From Nitrospiraceae bacterium (GTDB taxonomy: Bacteria > Nitrospirota > Nitrospiria > Nitrospirales > Nitrospiraceae), in the NCBI GenBank assembly GCA_035623075.1, contig DASPUC010000029.1, positions 52,521 through 116,520 on the forward strand: 64,000 nt of DNA, written 5' to 3'. Positions within the stretch are counted from its first letter, which is position 1, and each line of letters begins with the position of its first letter. The notes beneath the pieces are model-generated. The model made no database searches. It was not told the DNA's origin and saw only the letters and a program-made list of their open reading frames with translations. Of the stretch, positions 55,664 to 64,000 are shown piece after piece. Position numbers and translations under genes: made by a program.

Positions 55664-56659
55664 TCAGCCCGCCACCGGATGCCGGTAATCGACCTCGATT
55701 GCAAAACCCAAGTCCTCAATCATGCTCCAGACTTCTGGAGCCGGCTGGCCGGGCGTCGTCAGGTAGCCATTCACAAAAACGGAGTCAGCCGGGTAGAGCG
55801 CCAGCGGCTGAAGGCTGCGGAGATTATGCTCCCGTCCGCCGGCGATGCGGATTTCAGTTCGTGGGTGGAGGAACCGGAACAAGCATAGAACTTTAAGGCA
55901 TCGTTGCGGAGTAAGATGACGGCAATGTTCCAAGGGTGTCCCCGCGACAGGATGAAGGGTATTCACCGGAATCGAATCGGGCCTCACGTCCCGCAGGGCC
56001 ATTGCCAGGTCAATGAGATCCTCATCTTTCTCGCCCATCCCGACGATGCCGCCAGAGCAGATTTCGAGACCAGCGGCTCGGGCGTTTCGGATCGTGCTGA
56101 GCCGATCCTGAAACGTATGTGTCGTGCAAATTGAAGCGTGATAGGCTTCGCTGGTGTTCAGGTTGTGGTTCACGCGATCCACACCGGCGGCCTTCAGCCG
56201 CCTGGCCTGAGCTTCATTCATGAGACCGAGAGAACAACAAATCTGAATGGGAAGGTCTTGCTTGATGGATCGCACGGCTCCGGCGATTTCATCGATCTCG
56301 CGGTCTAAAGGACTCCTGCCGCTGATGACAATGCAATACCGCTGGGCCTTCGAGGCGGCAGCCTGTCGCGCTCCTGCGATCATCTGTTCCTGGGGCAATA
56401 GATTGTAGCGTTCGATGGGTGCGGTGGAGACAGCCGACTGCGAACAGTAGTGGCAGTCTTCCTGGCAAGCCCCGCTCTTCGCGTTCATCAACATTTGAAG
56501 ACGAACGGTCTTCCCAAAGTAGCGGGAACGGACGGTGAAAGCGGCCTGGAGAAGCGTGAGCAATTCGTCGTCCGGCGTATCCAAAACGGCCTGACATTCC
56601 GAACGACTGAGCCGTTCGTCGAGGAGGGCTTTGTTTGCTAACTGTTGATAGTCGACCAT
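55664..56659 (-). CDS. bioB: Biotin synthase
   Basis: BioB is a radical-SAM enzyme that inserts sulfur into dethiobiotin. The 331-residue protein has the SAM cluster motif CQEDCHYCSQS, then YCIVISGRSPLDREIDEIA, YNLNTSEAYH-type NHNLNTSEAYHASI with GLEICSGGIVGMGE, and SIPVNTLHPVAGTPLE. The ATG at 56659 has AAGGAG six bases upstream. No other bio genes are in view, so it stands alone. Confidence 0.94.
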   Translation of the reverse strand: MVDYQQLANKALLDERLSRSECQAVLDTPDDELLTLLQAAFTVRSRYFGKTVRLQMLMNAKSGACQEDCHYCSQSAVSTAPIERYNLLPQEQMIAGARQAAASKAQRYCIVISGRSPLDREIDEIAGAVRSIKQDLPIQICCSLGLMNEAQARRLKAAGVDRVNHNLNTSEAYHASICTTHTFQDRLSTIRNARAAGLEICSGGIVGMGEKDEDLIDLAMALRDVRPDSIPVNTLHPVAGTPLEHCRHLTPQRCLKVLCLFRFLHPRTEIRIAGGREHNLRSLQPLALYPADSVFVNGYLTTPGQPAPEVWSMIEDLGFAIEVDYRHPVAG

Positions 56660-56729
56660 CAACGGCTCCTTCGCACGCTATGGAATGACGGAACTGCGAT
56701 TCTTGGATAACGGACGGGACGTGGGGAAC

Positions 56730-58130
56730 CTACACGGTTTCGAAGGGAGAAGCAATGCCTTGGTAGGGGACTGTGCGCACCGGTGTTGGACGGTCGTCTG
56801 GCCCCCCGGTCGCTTGGGCGCTCTCAGGTCCGGGCAGCGAGACGAAGGTATTCCAGTTCCCGCAGCGCCGGCACCGGCCGGCCCATTCGACCGATTCCTG
56901 CTGGCACGCGGTGCACACGTAGGGGACGACGACGCGCTTCTTGAAATGGAGGGCTTTTTTCAGTTCGATGACGGCCTGTTCCATGTGCTGCTTTCGCAAG
57001 AACAGGTTGGCCATGATTTTATGGTAGTCCATCATCTGATCCTGCGGACCCTCAATCGTTGAGAGTAGATCGAACGCTTCGTCGATCATTTCGAGCCGGT
57101 AGTAGAGTTTGCCCAGGTAGAATTGCAAGGCGGTGTTATGAGGATCCTGCTGAAGGGCCTCTTGGTAGATCCGGATTATTTCACTGGGCTCACCCTGCTC
57201 GAGAAAAAACTCTTCGAGCCGATGCAGGATGATGATGCTGCGGGTTTTGGCATAGACCTTCTTGAGAATTTCGACTGCGTCCTTCGTTTTACCTTCGCGG
57301 ATTAGGATCTCGCCGAGCCCGATGTACGCCGGAAGAAAGGTGCGATCCTTTTTGATGGCGCCGCGGAAATAGCGCCGGGCCTTGTCCGGATGTCCTCGTT
57401 CGAGCAACTGGCGTCCGACTTCGTACATGCACCCGGTCAGGAGATGAGTTTCGGTTCGTCGCTCCGATTCGGGTAGAGGCGCCTTCACCAGTCGGTGCTG
57501 GATCTCAAGCGCGTCGCTCCATTTCTCCAATCTGATGAGAAGATCGCGCTTTCGAATCAGAGCCGTCAGGTTGTCCGGCTCGATCTTGAGGATTCGGTAA
57601 TAGGCTTGGAGCGCATCCTCATAACGTTTGGCGCCTTCCAAATCCTTCGCCAATTCCAGCAGGACCTCGATATTCCGGTCGTCGATTCGATTGGCGTGCT
57701 GGTGCAAGCGGATCGCCTCGGCGAAGTTGTTCTCTGAACGATAAATATTGCCGAGCCAAAGCAGCGAGTCGGTCCGATTCGGGTCCATGGCCAGCGCTTT
57801 CTCGAACAACCCGATGGCATCGGCTGTACGTTTTGACATAAAGGCGTGAGTTCCCTCGCGATGGAGGGCGTCAAGTTTTTCTCTGCGCCGAAGTATTCTT
57901 GTGTTACGCCAATTCCCGATCACATGCACGGTTTGACGCATGCCGACGGCGAACGCCACAAGGACGGCTCCGACGGCCATGGAAAAGACGACCAAGGTCA
58001 CAGGGCTGAGTTCGAATTGAATTGACGGCCCTGTCCGAATCGTAAGGGTTCCGGGATTAAGTTCTCGGAAATAGCTGTAGACAAAGATGCCTGTGCTGAT
58101 CAGGAAAATAGTGACGAGAAGTCGCAGCAT
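56730..58130 (-). CDS. lapB: LapB-like TPR protein with C-terminal rubredoxin-type metal site
   Basis: The 466-residue protein has two N-terminal membrane helices (about residues 3-20 and 45-66), about eight TPR repeats, and a C-terminal metal-binding module (VCTACQQESVEWAGRCRRCG) as in LapB/YciM. LapB controls LPS synthesis through FtsH and LpxC in enterobacteria. E. coli LapB has one membrane helix; the second helix is a difference. It starts four bases after the rsfS stop. Confidence 0.82.
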   Translation of the reverse strand: MLRLLVTIFLISTGIFVYSYFRELNPGTLTIRTGPSIQFELSPVTLVVFSMAVGAVLVAFAVGMRQTVHVIGNWRNTRILRRREKLDALHREGTHAFMSKRTADAIGLFEKALAMDPNRTDSLLWLGNIYRSENNFAEAIRLHQHANRIDDRNIEVLLELAKDLEGAKRYEDALQAYYRILKIEPDNLTALIRKRDLLIRLEKWSDALEIQHRLVKAPLPESERRTETHLLTGCMYEVGRQLLERGHPDKARRYFRGAIKKDRTFLPAYIGLGEILIREGKTKDAVEILKKVYAKTRSIIILHRLEEFFLEQGEPSEIIRIYQEALQQDPHNTALQFYLGKLYYRLEMIDEAFDLLSTIEGPQDQMMDYHKIMANLFLRKQHMEQAVIELKKALHFKKRVVVPYVCTACQQESVEWAGRCRRCGNWNTFVSLPGPESAQATGGPDDRPTPVRTVPYQGIASPFETV

Positions 58131-58134
58131 GTCA

Positions 58135-58512
58135 TCAGACCTGCTTCGTCGCGCGCGTTTTCCGTACTTGTCGAACCCATGGTGTCGTCATCGGCCGTGA
58201 GACCGATTCGTCCGGCACACGAACACGCTTGGCGTCGGCCCACAGCCGTTCCAACGAGTAATGCTGGCGAATATCGTGACGAAAAATGTGAGCGACGACA
58301 TCGCCGAAATCGATCAGAACCCACGGTGAAGAGGCGGTCCCTTCAATGCTCAACGGAGCGGAACCGGATGAGGACAAGATACCATCCACATGATCGGCAA
58401 TGGCACGAGTCTGCCGGTCAGATTCCGCTGAACCCAGGACCAAGTAGTCGGTGACAGAGGTCAGTTTCGCAACATGGAGGACAACGACATCCGTGGCCTT
58501 TTTGTCGAGCAT
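58135..58512 (-). CDS. rsfS: Ribosomal silencing factor RsfS (start probably upstream)
   Basis: RsfS binds ribosomal protein L14 and blocks subunit joining in starvation. The readable product from the first ATG has 125 residues with VVVLHVAKLTSVTDYLVLGS, RQTRAIADHVD and SPWVLIDFGDVVAHIF. The family usually has a first helix before this, and the in-frame sequence upstream encodes SKATALAVARAMLDKKATD, which fits it. No ATG, GTG or TTG is available up to the in-frame TAA at 58588; an ATC at 58557 lies six bases after GAGGGG. The true start is therefore uncertain. Confidence 0.85.
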   Translation of the reverse strand: MLDKKATDVVVLHVAKLTSVTDYLVLGSAESDRQTRAIADHVDGILSSSGSAPLSIEGTASSPWVLIDFGDVVAHIFRHDIRQHYSLERLWADAKRVRVPDESVSRPMTTPWVRQVRKTRATKQV

Positions 58513-58567
58513 TGCCCTTGCGACGGCGAGGGCAGTGGCCTTCGATGTTCGTGCGATCGGTGTCCCC

Positions 58568-59284
58568 TCAGTAAAGATGATGCTGAATTATATAAGATTC
58601 TACGGATGGCGGCAACAGATTCGTCACCGGCTGGCTCTGTCGTACTCTGTTCCTGATATCCGAAGCAGAGACAGGGGTTGGAGGAAGATGGACACAGATG
58701 AGCTGTTGATGTGGGAGCGGGACGTCGAGCCTCGACCTCCGCCCTTCATCCAAGTCACCGAGCGGTTCTTTCGGAATCGCTGGAAGCAGGGTTATGCGTG
58801 TCAAAGATTGGAAGGAGATGCCTGGTCGTGAAATCACCACGAACGAACAGAGGGTCAGGAGTGTTGCTGGTTCCCTCCAACTCGGAAAGTCCAAGAACGC
58901 GTCGAGACCGATAAGGAAAAACAGGCTCGTCCCTGGGCCGTATTGCTGTCGCAATGCTCGAATGGTGTCGAGCGTGTAGGACTTGCCGGGACGATTGATT
59001 TCTACGGTTGAGACAGCGAAGGTGGGATCGGAGGCAATAGCCAGACGGACCATTTCATATCGGTCCTTGGCCGAAGCCAATGTCCCTACAGGCTTATGTG
59101 GAGGATCTCCGGTGGGAATGAAGAGAATTTGGTCGAAGCCGAGCAGGTCCTGCGTCTGTCGCGCAATGGCCAAATGGCCGTTGTGGACGGGGTTGAAGCT
59201 GCCTCCCAGTAGCCCAACACGTGTGAGACCCAAGAGTTCAGTGCCGGGCGCGACGGAGGGAGGTTCAGAATCATCAGAAATCAT
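58568..59284 (-). CDS. nadD: Nicotinate-nucleotide adenylyltransferase NadD
   Basis: NadD makes nicotinate adenine dinucleotide from the mononucleotide. The 238-residue protein has GLLGGSFNPVHNGHLAIARQ (nucleotidyltransferase GxFxPxHxGH), FIPTGDPPHKP, FLIGLDAFLDFPSW and a variant of the ISSTxIR loop, VSASDIRNRV. It lies between proB and rsfS, the usual obg-proB-nadD-rsfS order. Confidence 0.93.
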   Translation of the reverse strand: MISDDSEPPSVAPGTELLGLTRVGLLGGSFNPVHNGHLAIARQTQDLLGFDQILFIPTGDPPHKPVGTLASAKDRYEMVRLAIASDPTFAVSTVEINRPGKSYTLDTIRALRQQYGPGTSLFFLIGLDAFLDFPSWREPATLLTLCSFVVISRPGISFQSLTRITLLPAIPKEPLGDLDEGRRSRLDVPLPHQQLICVHLPPTPVSASDIRNRVRQSQPVTNLLPPSVESYIIQHHLY

Positions 59285-59293
59285 CGCTCAGCA

Positions 59294-60415
59294 CTAGAGA
59301 ATCACAAGATTATCGCGGTGGATCACTTCCTCATACTCTTGGGGACCGATCCGCGAGTGAATCTCAGCCGTCTTCAGCCCTTTGATTTGCGCGAGCGTAT
59401 CGGAGGAGAAATTCACCAACCCTTTAGCAAACTCCTTGCCATCGCGATCAGTACAACTGACTGGATCGCCGGCGTCGAAGGAGCCAGTAACACCGAGAAT
59501 GCCGGATGCCAAAAGGCTCTTTCCCCGACGGGTTAGGGCTTCGACCGCTCCTTCGTCAAGAGTGAGGTGTCCACGGGCGCGCAAGGTAAACGCGATCCAA
59601 TGTTTGCGACTGGTCAGGCGACGTTCTTTTGCGGAAAAGAGTGTACCGCCTGCTCCACCGGACAAGGCCATGGGCAGGAGCCCCGGTTTCTCTCCGTTGA
59701 GGATCAGAGTGGCAACACCGTACTCACCGACTTTTTTTGCGGCTCGGATCTTTGTGGCCATTCCGCCAGTGCCTTCGAACGTGCTCGACATTCCCGCTCG
59801 CTGCTCGATGTCGCTGGTAATCTCCGGGACCACCGAGATCAATGTCGCCGCCGGATTTTTGCGAGGATCGTCCGTAAAGAATCCCTCCACATCGGACAAA
59901 ATGACGAGCAGATCGGCGTCCACTAAGTGGGCGACGTCAGCCGCCAGCGTATCGTTATCACCTACCCGAATTTCGTCCACCGCCACGGTGTCGTTTTCAT
60001 TGATGATAGGAATGACGCCGAAGCCGATCAGCGCTGTCAACGTGTGCCGGGCATTCAGAAAACGGCGCCGGTCGGTCAGATCATGATGAGTGAGCAGAAT
60101 CTGCGCCACTTTGACTCCGCATCGCTCGAAGGATTTTTCGTAGGCCCACATCAGCCGGCTTTGTCCAACAGCTGCTGCGGCCTGTTTCACGGGAAGACTC
60201 TTCGGATACTCCTTCAAGCCCAGCTTCTTGATGCCGGAGACAATGGCACCGGATGAGACGAGGAGAATCTCTCGCCCTCCACTCCGAAGGGTCGCGATAT
60301 CATCGGCAAGTCGGTCGATTTGGTCAGGGCGTAGTCCTGACTCTCGAGAGGCTACGAGGCTGCTCCCGAGTTTGATGACGATCCGCTTGGCGTGGCTCAG
60401 GAGTTCGTCTCGCAT
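59294..60415 (-). CDS. proB: Glutamate 5-kinase
   Basis: ProB makes glutamyl-5-phosphate, the first step to proline. The 373-residue protein has an amino-acid-kinase domain (IVIKLGSSLVASRESGLRPD, LLVSSGAIVSGIKKLGL, VIPIINENDTVAVDEI, GTGGMATKIRAAK) and a C-terminal PUA domain (about residues 275-370). It overlaps obgE by 19 bases. ProA is not in view. Confidence 0.94.
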   Translation of the reverse strand: MRDELLSHAKRIVIKLGSSLVASRESGLRPDQIDRLADDIATLRSGGREILLVSSGAIVSGIKKLGLKEYPKSLPVKQAAAAVGQSRLMWAYEKSFERCGVKVAQILLTHHDLTDRRRFLNARHTLTALIGFGVIPIINENDTVAVDEIRVGDNDTLAADVAHLVDADLLVILSDVEGFFTDDPRKNPAATLISVVPEITSDIEQRAGMSSTFEGTGGMATKIRAAKKVGEYGVATLILNGEKPGLLPMALSGGAGGTLFSAKERRLTSRKHWIAFTLRARGHLTLDEGAVEALTRRGKSLLASGILGVTGSFDAGDPVSCTDRDGKEFAKGLVNFSSDTLAQIKGLKTAEIHSRIGPQEYEEVIHRDNLVIL

Positions 60416-61422
60416 GGGGCATTTCTCAGGCTCTCGACCTGTTGTCCAACGTATGTCACTAATTCCGTCAGCCCATCTCTTGTCGCGGCTGAGATGGGGA
60501 AATACTTGTACCGATGGCGTTTGCAGAAGGTCTGCAATTGATGGAGACGTGTGCCATCACCCGTGATGTCGATCTTGGTCCCCACCACGGCGAACGGGCG
60601 CTCGGCCAGTGTTTCGTCATAGGCAAGGAGTTCCTTGCGCATGACCTCGAAGCTCGTGACGGGATCATCGGGAGCCCATTCCGAGACATCGATCAGGTGA
60701 AGCAGAAAGGAAGTGCGTTCGATGTGGCGGAGAAATTGAAATCCCAGACCTTTGCCTTCATGAGCCCCCTCGATAAGGCCTGGAATATCCGCCACGACAA
60801 ATGAGCGATCATTCCCCCAGCGGACTACGCCGAGGTTCGGGGTCAACGTCGTGAACGGATAGTCGGCGATCTTCGGGCGCGCCGCAGAAATCGCAGCGAT
60901 CAAAGTGGACTTGCCGGCGTTGGGAAAACCGACGAGCCCCACATCGGCAAGCAGTTTCAGCTCGAGTCGGAGCCAGCGTTCTTCTCCATCCGTTCCCGTT
61001 TCAAAATGGGTGGGGACGCGATTCGTCGAGGTTGCAAAATGGCTGTTCCCACGGCCGCCTCGTCCGCCGTGTGCTCCCACGAAAGCATCACCGGGTGCGA
61101 CCAAATCCGCGACCGCCTCGTTTGTGCTATCGTCATACACCACCGTGCCGATCGGGACTGCGAGGGCGATGTTTTCCCCTCTCCTCCCGGAGCAGTTCGA
61201 GCCGCCGCCCGGTTCACCATCCTGAGCTTCATACTGCTGTTGGTAGCGCAGGTCCAGGAGCGTCGTCAATCTGGCTGAAGCCATCAACACGACATCTCCT
61301 CCATGGCCCCCATCGCCTCCGTCAGGCCCCCCTCGCGGGACGTATTTCTCCCGACGAAAGCTGCAGGCCCCGTCGCCTCCACGGCCCGCTTTGACGAAGA
61401 TCCGAACTTCATCGACAAACAT
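60397..61422 (-). CDS. obgE: Obg/CgtA GTPase
   Basis: This GTPase helps assemble the 50S subunit. The 341-residue protein has the glycine-rich Obg domain (RRGGDGACSFRREKYV-like, GGPDGGDGGHGGDVVL), then the G domain with P-loop VGFPNAGKSTLIAAIS, switch FVVADIPGLIEGAHEGKGLG and VVGTKIDI. It has no C-terminal OCT domain, as usual in Gram-negatives. rpmA and rplU precede it. Confidence 0.95.
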   Translation of the reverse strand: MFVDEVRIFVKAGRGGDGACSFRREKYVPRGGPDGGDGGHGGDVVLMASARLTTLLDLRYQQQYEAQDGEPGGGSNCSGRRGENIALAVPIGTVVYDDSTNEAVADLVAPGDAFVGAHGGRGGRGNSHFATSTNRVPTHFETGTDGEERWLRLELKLLADVGLVGFPNAGKSTLIAAISAARPKIADYPFTTLTPNLGVVRWGNDRSFVVADIPGLIEGAHEGKGLGFQFLRHIERTSFLLHLIDVSEWAPDDPVTSFEVMRKELLAYDETLAERPFAVVGTKIDITGDGTRLHQLQTFCKRHRYKYFPISAATRDGLTELVTYVGQQVESLRNAPCETNS

Positions 61423-61550
61423 GAGGGCCGTCCATTACGAAATGATCCCATCTAGAAGCGAGACAGTATACCCCACTTCGCGCGAGAGCTGCGCGCGTTT
61501 CCCCGCTGTTTAGGAAACAGACTCTGTTAACAGAATGATGAGAACGTGGC

Positions 61551-61814
61551 TTACGAACTTGCAGGGGCAGGATAAACGCTCACTCTTTGGCGTGCGCGAC
61601 CACCTTCAAACTTCACGACCCCTTGAATGAGGGCGAAGAGAGTATGATCCTTGCCCAGTCCCACGTTGAAGCCGGGAAAGAATTTCGTCCCACGTTGACG
61701 GACGATGATTGCCCCAGCCTTGACAGTTTCACCGCCATAGGCTTTGACTCCGAGATATTGAGGATTGCTGTCTCGCCCGTTTCGTGATGATCCGCCACCT
61801 TTATTTGTTGCCAT
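61551..61814 (-). CDS. rpmA: Ribosomal protein bL27
   Basis: bL27 is a 50S subunit protein near the peptidyl-transferase centre. The 87-residue product starts [20 protein letters not shown] and has [20 protein letters not shown]. The N-terminus has no cleavable extension of the Firmicute type. It follows rplU by 12 bases. Confidence 0.97.
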   Translation of the reverse strand: MATNKGGGSSRNGRDSNPQYLGVKAYGGETVKAGAIIVRQRGTKFFPGFNVGLGKDHTLFALIQGVVKFEGGRARQRVSVYPAPASS

Positions 61815-61826
61815 GACATGTCCTCG

Positions 61827-62141
61827 CTAGGCTGTTTCGATGCCGGTAACGCGCAGTCGTGTAAATCCCTGCCGATGCCCACGGGTCCGGCGATAGTTCT
61901 TCCGCCGGTGCTTTTTAAAAACCGTGATCGACCTGGTCCGACCCTGGCGAATAATCTCAGCGGTAACCTTTGCACCAGTGACCAACGGTTGACCTATAAC
62001 AACACCCTTGTCGCCATGGATGAGCCGCACGTGCTTCAATTCGATCGTTCCCCCGACGTCACCGGGGAGGCTCTCTACCTGCACCTGTGCTCCCGGCTCA
62101 ACTCGATACTGTTTTCCGCCTGTCTCAATGATCGCGTACAT
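61827..62141 (-). CDS. rplU: Ribosomal protein bL21
   Basis: bL21 is a 50S subunit protein. The 104-residue product starts MYAIIETGGKQYRVEPGAQV and ends with the signature KKHRRKNYRRTRGHRQGFTR. It is the first gene of the rplU-rpmA-obgE-proB-nadD-rsfS-lapB series and has a strong promoter upstream. Confidence 0.97.
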   Translation of the reverse strand: MYAIIETGGKQYRVEPGAQVQVESLPGDVGGTIELKHVRLIHGDKGVVIGQPLVTGAKVTAEIIRQGRTRSITVFKKHRRKNYRRTRGHRQGFTRLRVTGIETA

Positions 62142-62169
62142 GCTTTTTGCGCCTCCTCACGAAAAAACC

Positions 62170-62199
62170 TATATATCATAGGGACTTGAAGTATGTCAA
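62170..62199 (-). promoter_or_regulatory. Predicted promoter of the rplU unit
   Basis: On the minus strand TTGACA and TATATA are separated by 18 bases, about 28 bases before the rplU start. Confidence 0.65.
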
Positions 62200-62349
62200 C
62201 GCAGCAGCCGCATCCCCGATCAGCTGGTCAGTCTCACGTAAGCAATTCTGAACCCCTACCAAAGGGCTAACCTGTTTGTGGGCTGTCGAAGCACGGTGTA
62301 TCTGGGTATAGTCCAACTCGGTACGTCAAGATGCCGGGGGTATGGTCTG

Positions 62350-62730
62350 ATGAATGAAATGACCAAACCGTATCAGCAGAAGAAAGTAACACAATTTATC
62401 TTAAGACCTTTCCGTCGAATTCCTACGTGGTGTGTCGTTCATTACCTTGGCGGTGAATTCATCGGAAAGGGCATCATGACGAACTTGTCTCAATCCGGTA
62501 TGCGTGTCCAAGGGGACCATACGGTGACGCCCGGCATGCAGATCGCGATTCGGTTGATCTTTGCCGAGAACGGAAGTTCCCTTCAGATCGAGCGGGCTAC
62601 GGTTCGGTGGGTAAACGGGTATGACTTCGGTCTCGAATTCGAACGCATCGCTCCAATGGCCTCGAAGCAAATCGCTCACGTCATCCGCACGAATGGTCGG
62701 TCGATTCACGCTCCTTTTTATTCTGTTTGA
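62350..62730 (+). CDS. PilZ domain protein
   Basis: The 126-residue product is a single PilZ-type domain. The c-di-GMP motif RxxxR is in LRPFRRIPTWC, and the second motif, here NLSQSG rather than DxSxxG, lies in IMTNLSQSGMRVQG. The ATG at 62350 is preferred; the frame extends to 62278 without similarity. With the HD-GYP protein at 9.2 kb, it shows c-di-GMP signalling, but no direct link is seen. Confidence 0.82.
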   Translation: MNEMTKPYQQKKVTQFILRPFRRIPTWCVVHYLGGEFIGKGIMTNLSQSGMRVQGDHTVTPGMQIAIRLIFAENGSSLQIERATVRWVNGYDFGLEFERIAPMASKQIAHVIRTNGRSIHAPFYSV

Positions 62731-62771
62731 TAACGCCTGGACTCAATGTCGCGCTGTGTCTACCGGTTTGC

Positions 62772-62801
62772 TTGACGCTTCTTCCGGCCCGCTGCTATAG
62801 T
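62772..62801 (+). promoter_or_regulatory. Predicted promoter of ilvE
   Basis: TTGACG and TATAGT are separated by 18 bases, 38 bases before the ilvE ATG. Confidence 0.55.
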
Positions 62802-62839
62802 CCGCTCACGTACTCCCACATTTTTTTGTCACGATCTTA

Positions 62840-63754
62840 ATGCTCGAACCAAGTGCCAAAATATGGATGGATGGTCGGTTCGTGAATTGGGCGGATGCCA
62901 ACGTCCACGTGCTGACCCATTCGCTTCATTACGGCCTTGCTGCGTTCGAAGGGTTGCGGTGCTACAAGGGGAAAACCGGGTCAGCGATCTTCAAACTCCG
63001 CGAACATGTCGATCGGCTGTTCGAGTCTGCGCACATCGGCATGATGCAGATTCCCTACGACAGGAAGCAGGTGGCGGATGCGATCGTCGAGACTGTCCGT
63101 GTGAACCACTTGGACGCCTGCTACATTCGTCCTCTGGTATACATCGGCTATGGTGCGATGGGGGTCTATCCCGTTGAGAATCCCATCAAGCTGGCGATCG
63201 CCGCCTGGAAGTGGGGTACCTATCTTGGTGACGACGCCTTGGCGAACGGAATGCGTGCCCGGGTCTCTTCTTTCACTCGGCACCATGTCAATGTGTCGAT
63301 GACACGGGGAAAAATTTCCGGCTACTACGTGAATTCGATTCTGGCGAAACGCGAAGCCAAAATAGACGGGTATGATGAAGCCATTCTCTTGGATCCCGAG
63401 GGTTATGTGTCTGAAGGGACAGGGGAGAACATCTTCATCGTACGGAGGGGGCAGATTAAAACGACTCCCCTCACTTCCATCTTGGAAGGCATCACAAGAA
63501 ATGCTGTGATCGATCTGGCTCGGGAACAGCAGATTGCGGTCCTCGAGGAACGGTTCACGCGCGACGAGATGTATATTGCCGATGAAGTGTTCGTCACGGG
63601 CACGGCGGCCGAACTCACACCGGTCCGTGAAATTGATAACCGTCTCATTGGAACCGGAAAACCGGGCCCCATCACTCTAGCTCTTCAAAAGCGGTTTTTT
63701 TCGATCGTGCGCGGGGAAGATCCTACCCATGAGTCCTGGCTGACTCGCGTCTAG
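62840..63754 (+). CDS. ilvE: Branched-chain amino acid aminotransferase
   Basis: This class IV PLP enzyme of 304 residues makes leucine, isoleucine and valine from their 2-oxo acids. HYGLAAFEGLRCYKG opens the protein; the PLP lysine is K158 in TRGKISGYYVNSIL, followed by GYDEAILLDPEGYVSEGTGE and a C-terminal VFVTGTAAELTPV. Class IV relatives include D-amino-acid transaminase and ADC lyase, but these blocks favour IlvE. Confidence 0.93.
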   Translation: MLEPSAKIWMDGRFVNWADANVHVLTHSLHYGLAAFEGLRCYKGKTGSAIFKLREHVDRLFESAHIGMMQIPYDRKQVADAIVETVRVNHLDACYIRPLVYIGYGAMGVYPVENPIKLAIAAWKWGTYLGDDALANGMRARVSSFTRHHVNVSMTRGKISGYYVNSILAKREAKIDGYDEAILLDPEGYVSEGTGENIFIVRRGQIKTTPLTSILEGITRNAVIDLAREQQIAVLEERFTRDEMYIADEVFVTGTAAELTPVREIDNRLIGTGKPGPITLALQKRFFSIVRGEDPTHESWLTRV

Positions 63755-63860
63755 CAGAATATGGAAGAGCCGCCAGTTACACCTGCCGAGTTTCGACGAG
63801 TTTGGAGTGGAGGGCTGTTTCTTGTCGTTCGGTTCTCGTCGTACGCTCTCGAAGCGCTTC

Positions 63861-64000
63861 TGACCTAGCCCCCTTAATCCGGTCCACCCTGTATGTTAGG
63901 GTCGGGCCAAAAGGAGGGCCATATGCCACGTTTCCGTCACACCGTCGAACAGATCCTCGCCAAATTGCGTGAAGCCGAAGTCGCCCTGAGCAAGGGCCAG
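63861..64000 (+). mobile_element. Left end of an IS3-family insertion sequence (cut by the window edge)
   Basis: The sequence TGACCTAGCCCCCTTAATCC begins with TG, like IS3-family termini, and lies 62 bases before a transposase OrfA start. The right end is outside the window, so the inverted repeat and target duplication cannot be checked. The region 63755-63860 between ilvE and this end shows no gene. Confidence 0.6.
63923..64000 (+). CDS. IS3-family transposase OrfA, N-terminal fragment
   Basis: Only 26 codons are visible. They read MPRFRHTVEQILAKLREAEV and continue ALSKGQ, the usual OrfA opening (R-x-R-x-T-x-E-Q-I-x-x-K-L-R-E-A-E) of the HTH that binds the inverted repeats. An AAGGAGGG site lies upstream. 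The gene is truncated by the window, not by mutation. Confidence 0.85.
   Translation, partial: MPRFRHTVEQILAKLREAEVALSKGQ

Noticed and set aside
59382..60086. A 234-codon plus-strand frame opposite proB
   Set aside because: Antisense to an intact glutamate kinase gene; Ser/Arg-rich and without a domain.

Overview
The window is a gene-dense (about 90% coding), moderately GC-rich bacterial chromosome segment. It comes from a Gram-negative organism: it encodes TonB-ExbBD, an outer-membrane barrel, many lipoproteins and a LapB-like protein. Gene content (Thi4 plus ThiC, long NadA, class 1A PyrD, MraZ outside a division cluster) and several families of short intergenic repeats are what I would expect of a Nitrospira-like member of the Nitrospirota. 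That assignment is an inference from gene style, not a measurement.

Layout. 1-7 kb: rodA, rng, dprA and topA, then a bacterioferritin-like gene behind a good sigma70-type promoter. 7.4-10 kb: a di-haem cytochrome c lipoprotein and an HD-GYP protein. 10-22 kb: a coherent iron/flavin region. A minus-strand unit runs Com-like zinc ribbon, outer-membrane barrel, lipoprotein, FMN-binding protein with a covalent-flavinylation motif, and a four-helix membrane protein, and ends in a strong terminator. A Fur-box-like site overlaps the -10 of its predicted promoter. Divergent from it are a lipoprotein gene and apbE, which encodes the flavin transferase that would attach the FMN. Converging on apbE is a minus-strand series fur, fbpA, fbpB, fbpC, exbB, exbD, tonB, with a second, weaker Fur-box candidate before fbpA.

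22-32 kb: accessory and housekeeping genes (a Panacea-like protein, M32 carboxypeptidase, O-methyltransferase, DMT transporter, BtuF-like protein, PhoD-like phosphatase, small unknowns). 31.7-37.1 kb: a thiamine unit, with a TPP riboswitch and terminator, thiC, His-type thi4, then TPR, degenerate-receiver and ygfZ genes. 37-43 kb: nadA, ileS-lspA, a 200-bp MITE-like repeat, a DUF2024 gene and uppP. 43-50 kb: an HhH lipoprotein, a MacAB-type exporter, a RusA-like gene, a HTH-mraZ pair, fmdB and comF. 50-55 kb: a Lol-type ATPase gene and a large FtsX-type permease gene separated by pyrD and a LuxR-type regulator. 55-62 kb: bioB and a conserved series rplU-rpmA-obgE-proB-nadD-rsfS-lapB. 62-64 kb: a PilZ gene, ilvE, and the left end of an IS3-family element cut by the window edge.

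The most interesting proposal is that the 10-22 kb region forms one Fur-controlled system, in which an ApbE-flavinylated extracytoplasmic protein and a membrane partner handle electrons (for example Fe(III) reduction) alongside TonB- and Fbp-driven iron uptake. No TonB-dependent receptor is present in the window. No tRNA, rRNA or CRISPR array was seen.
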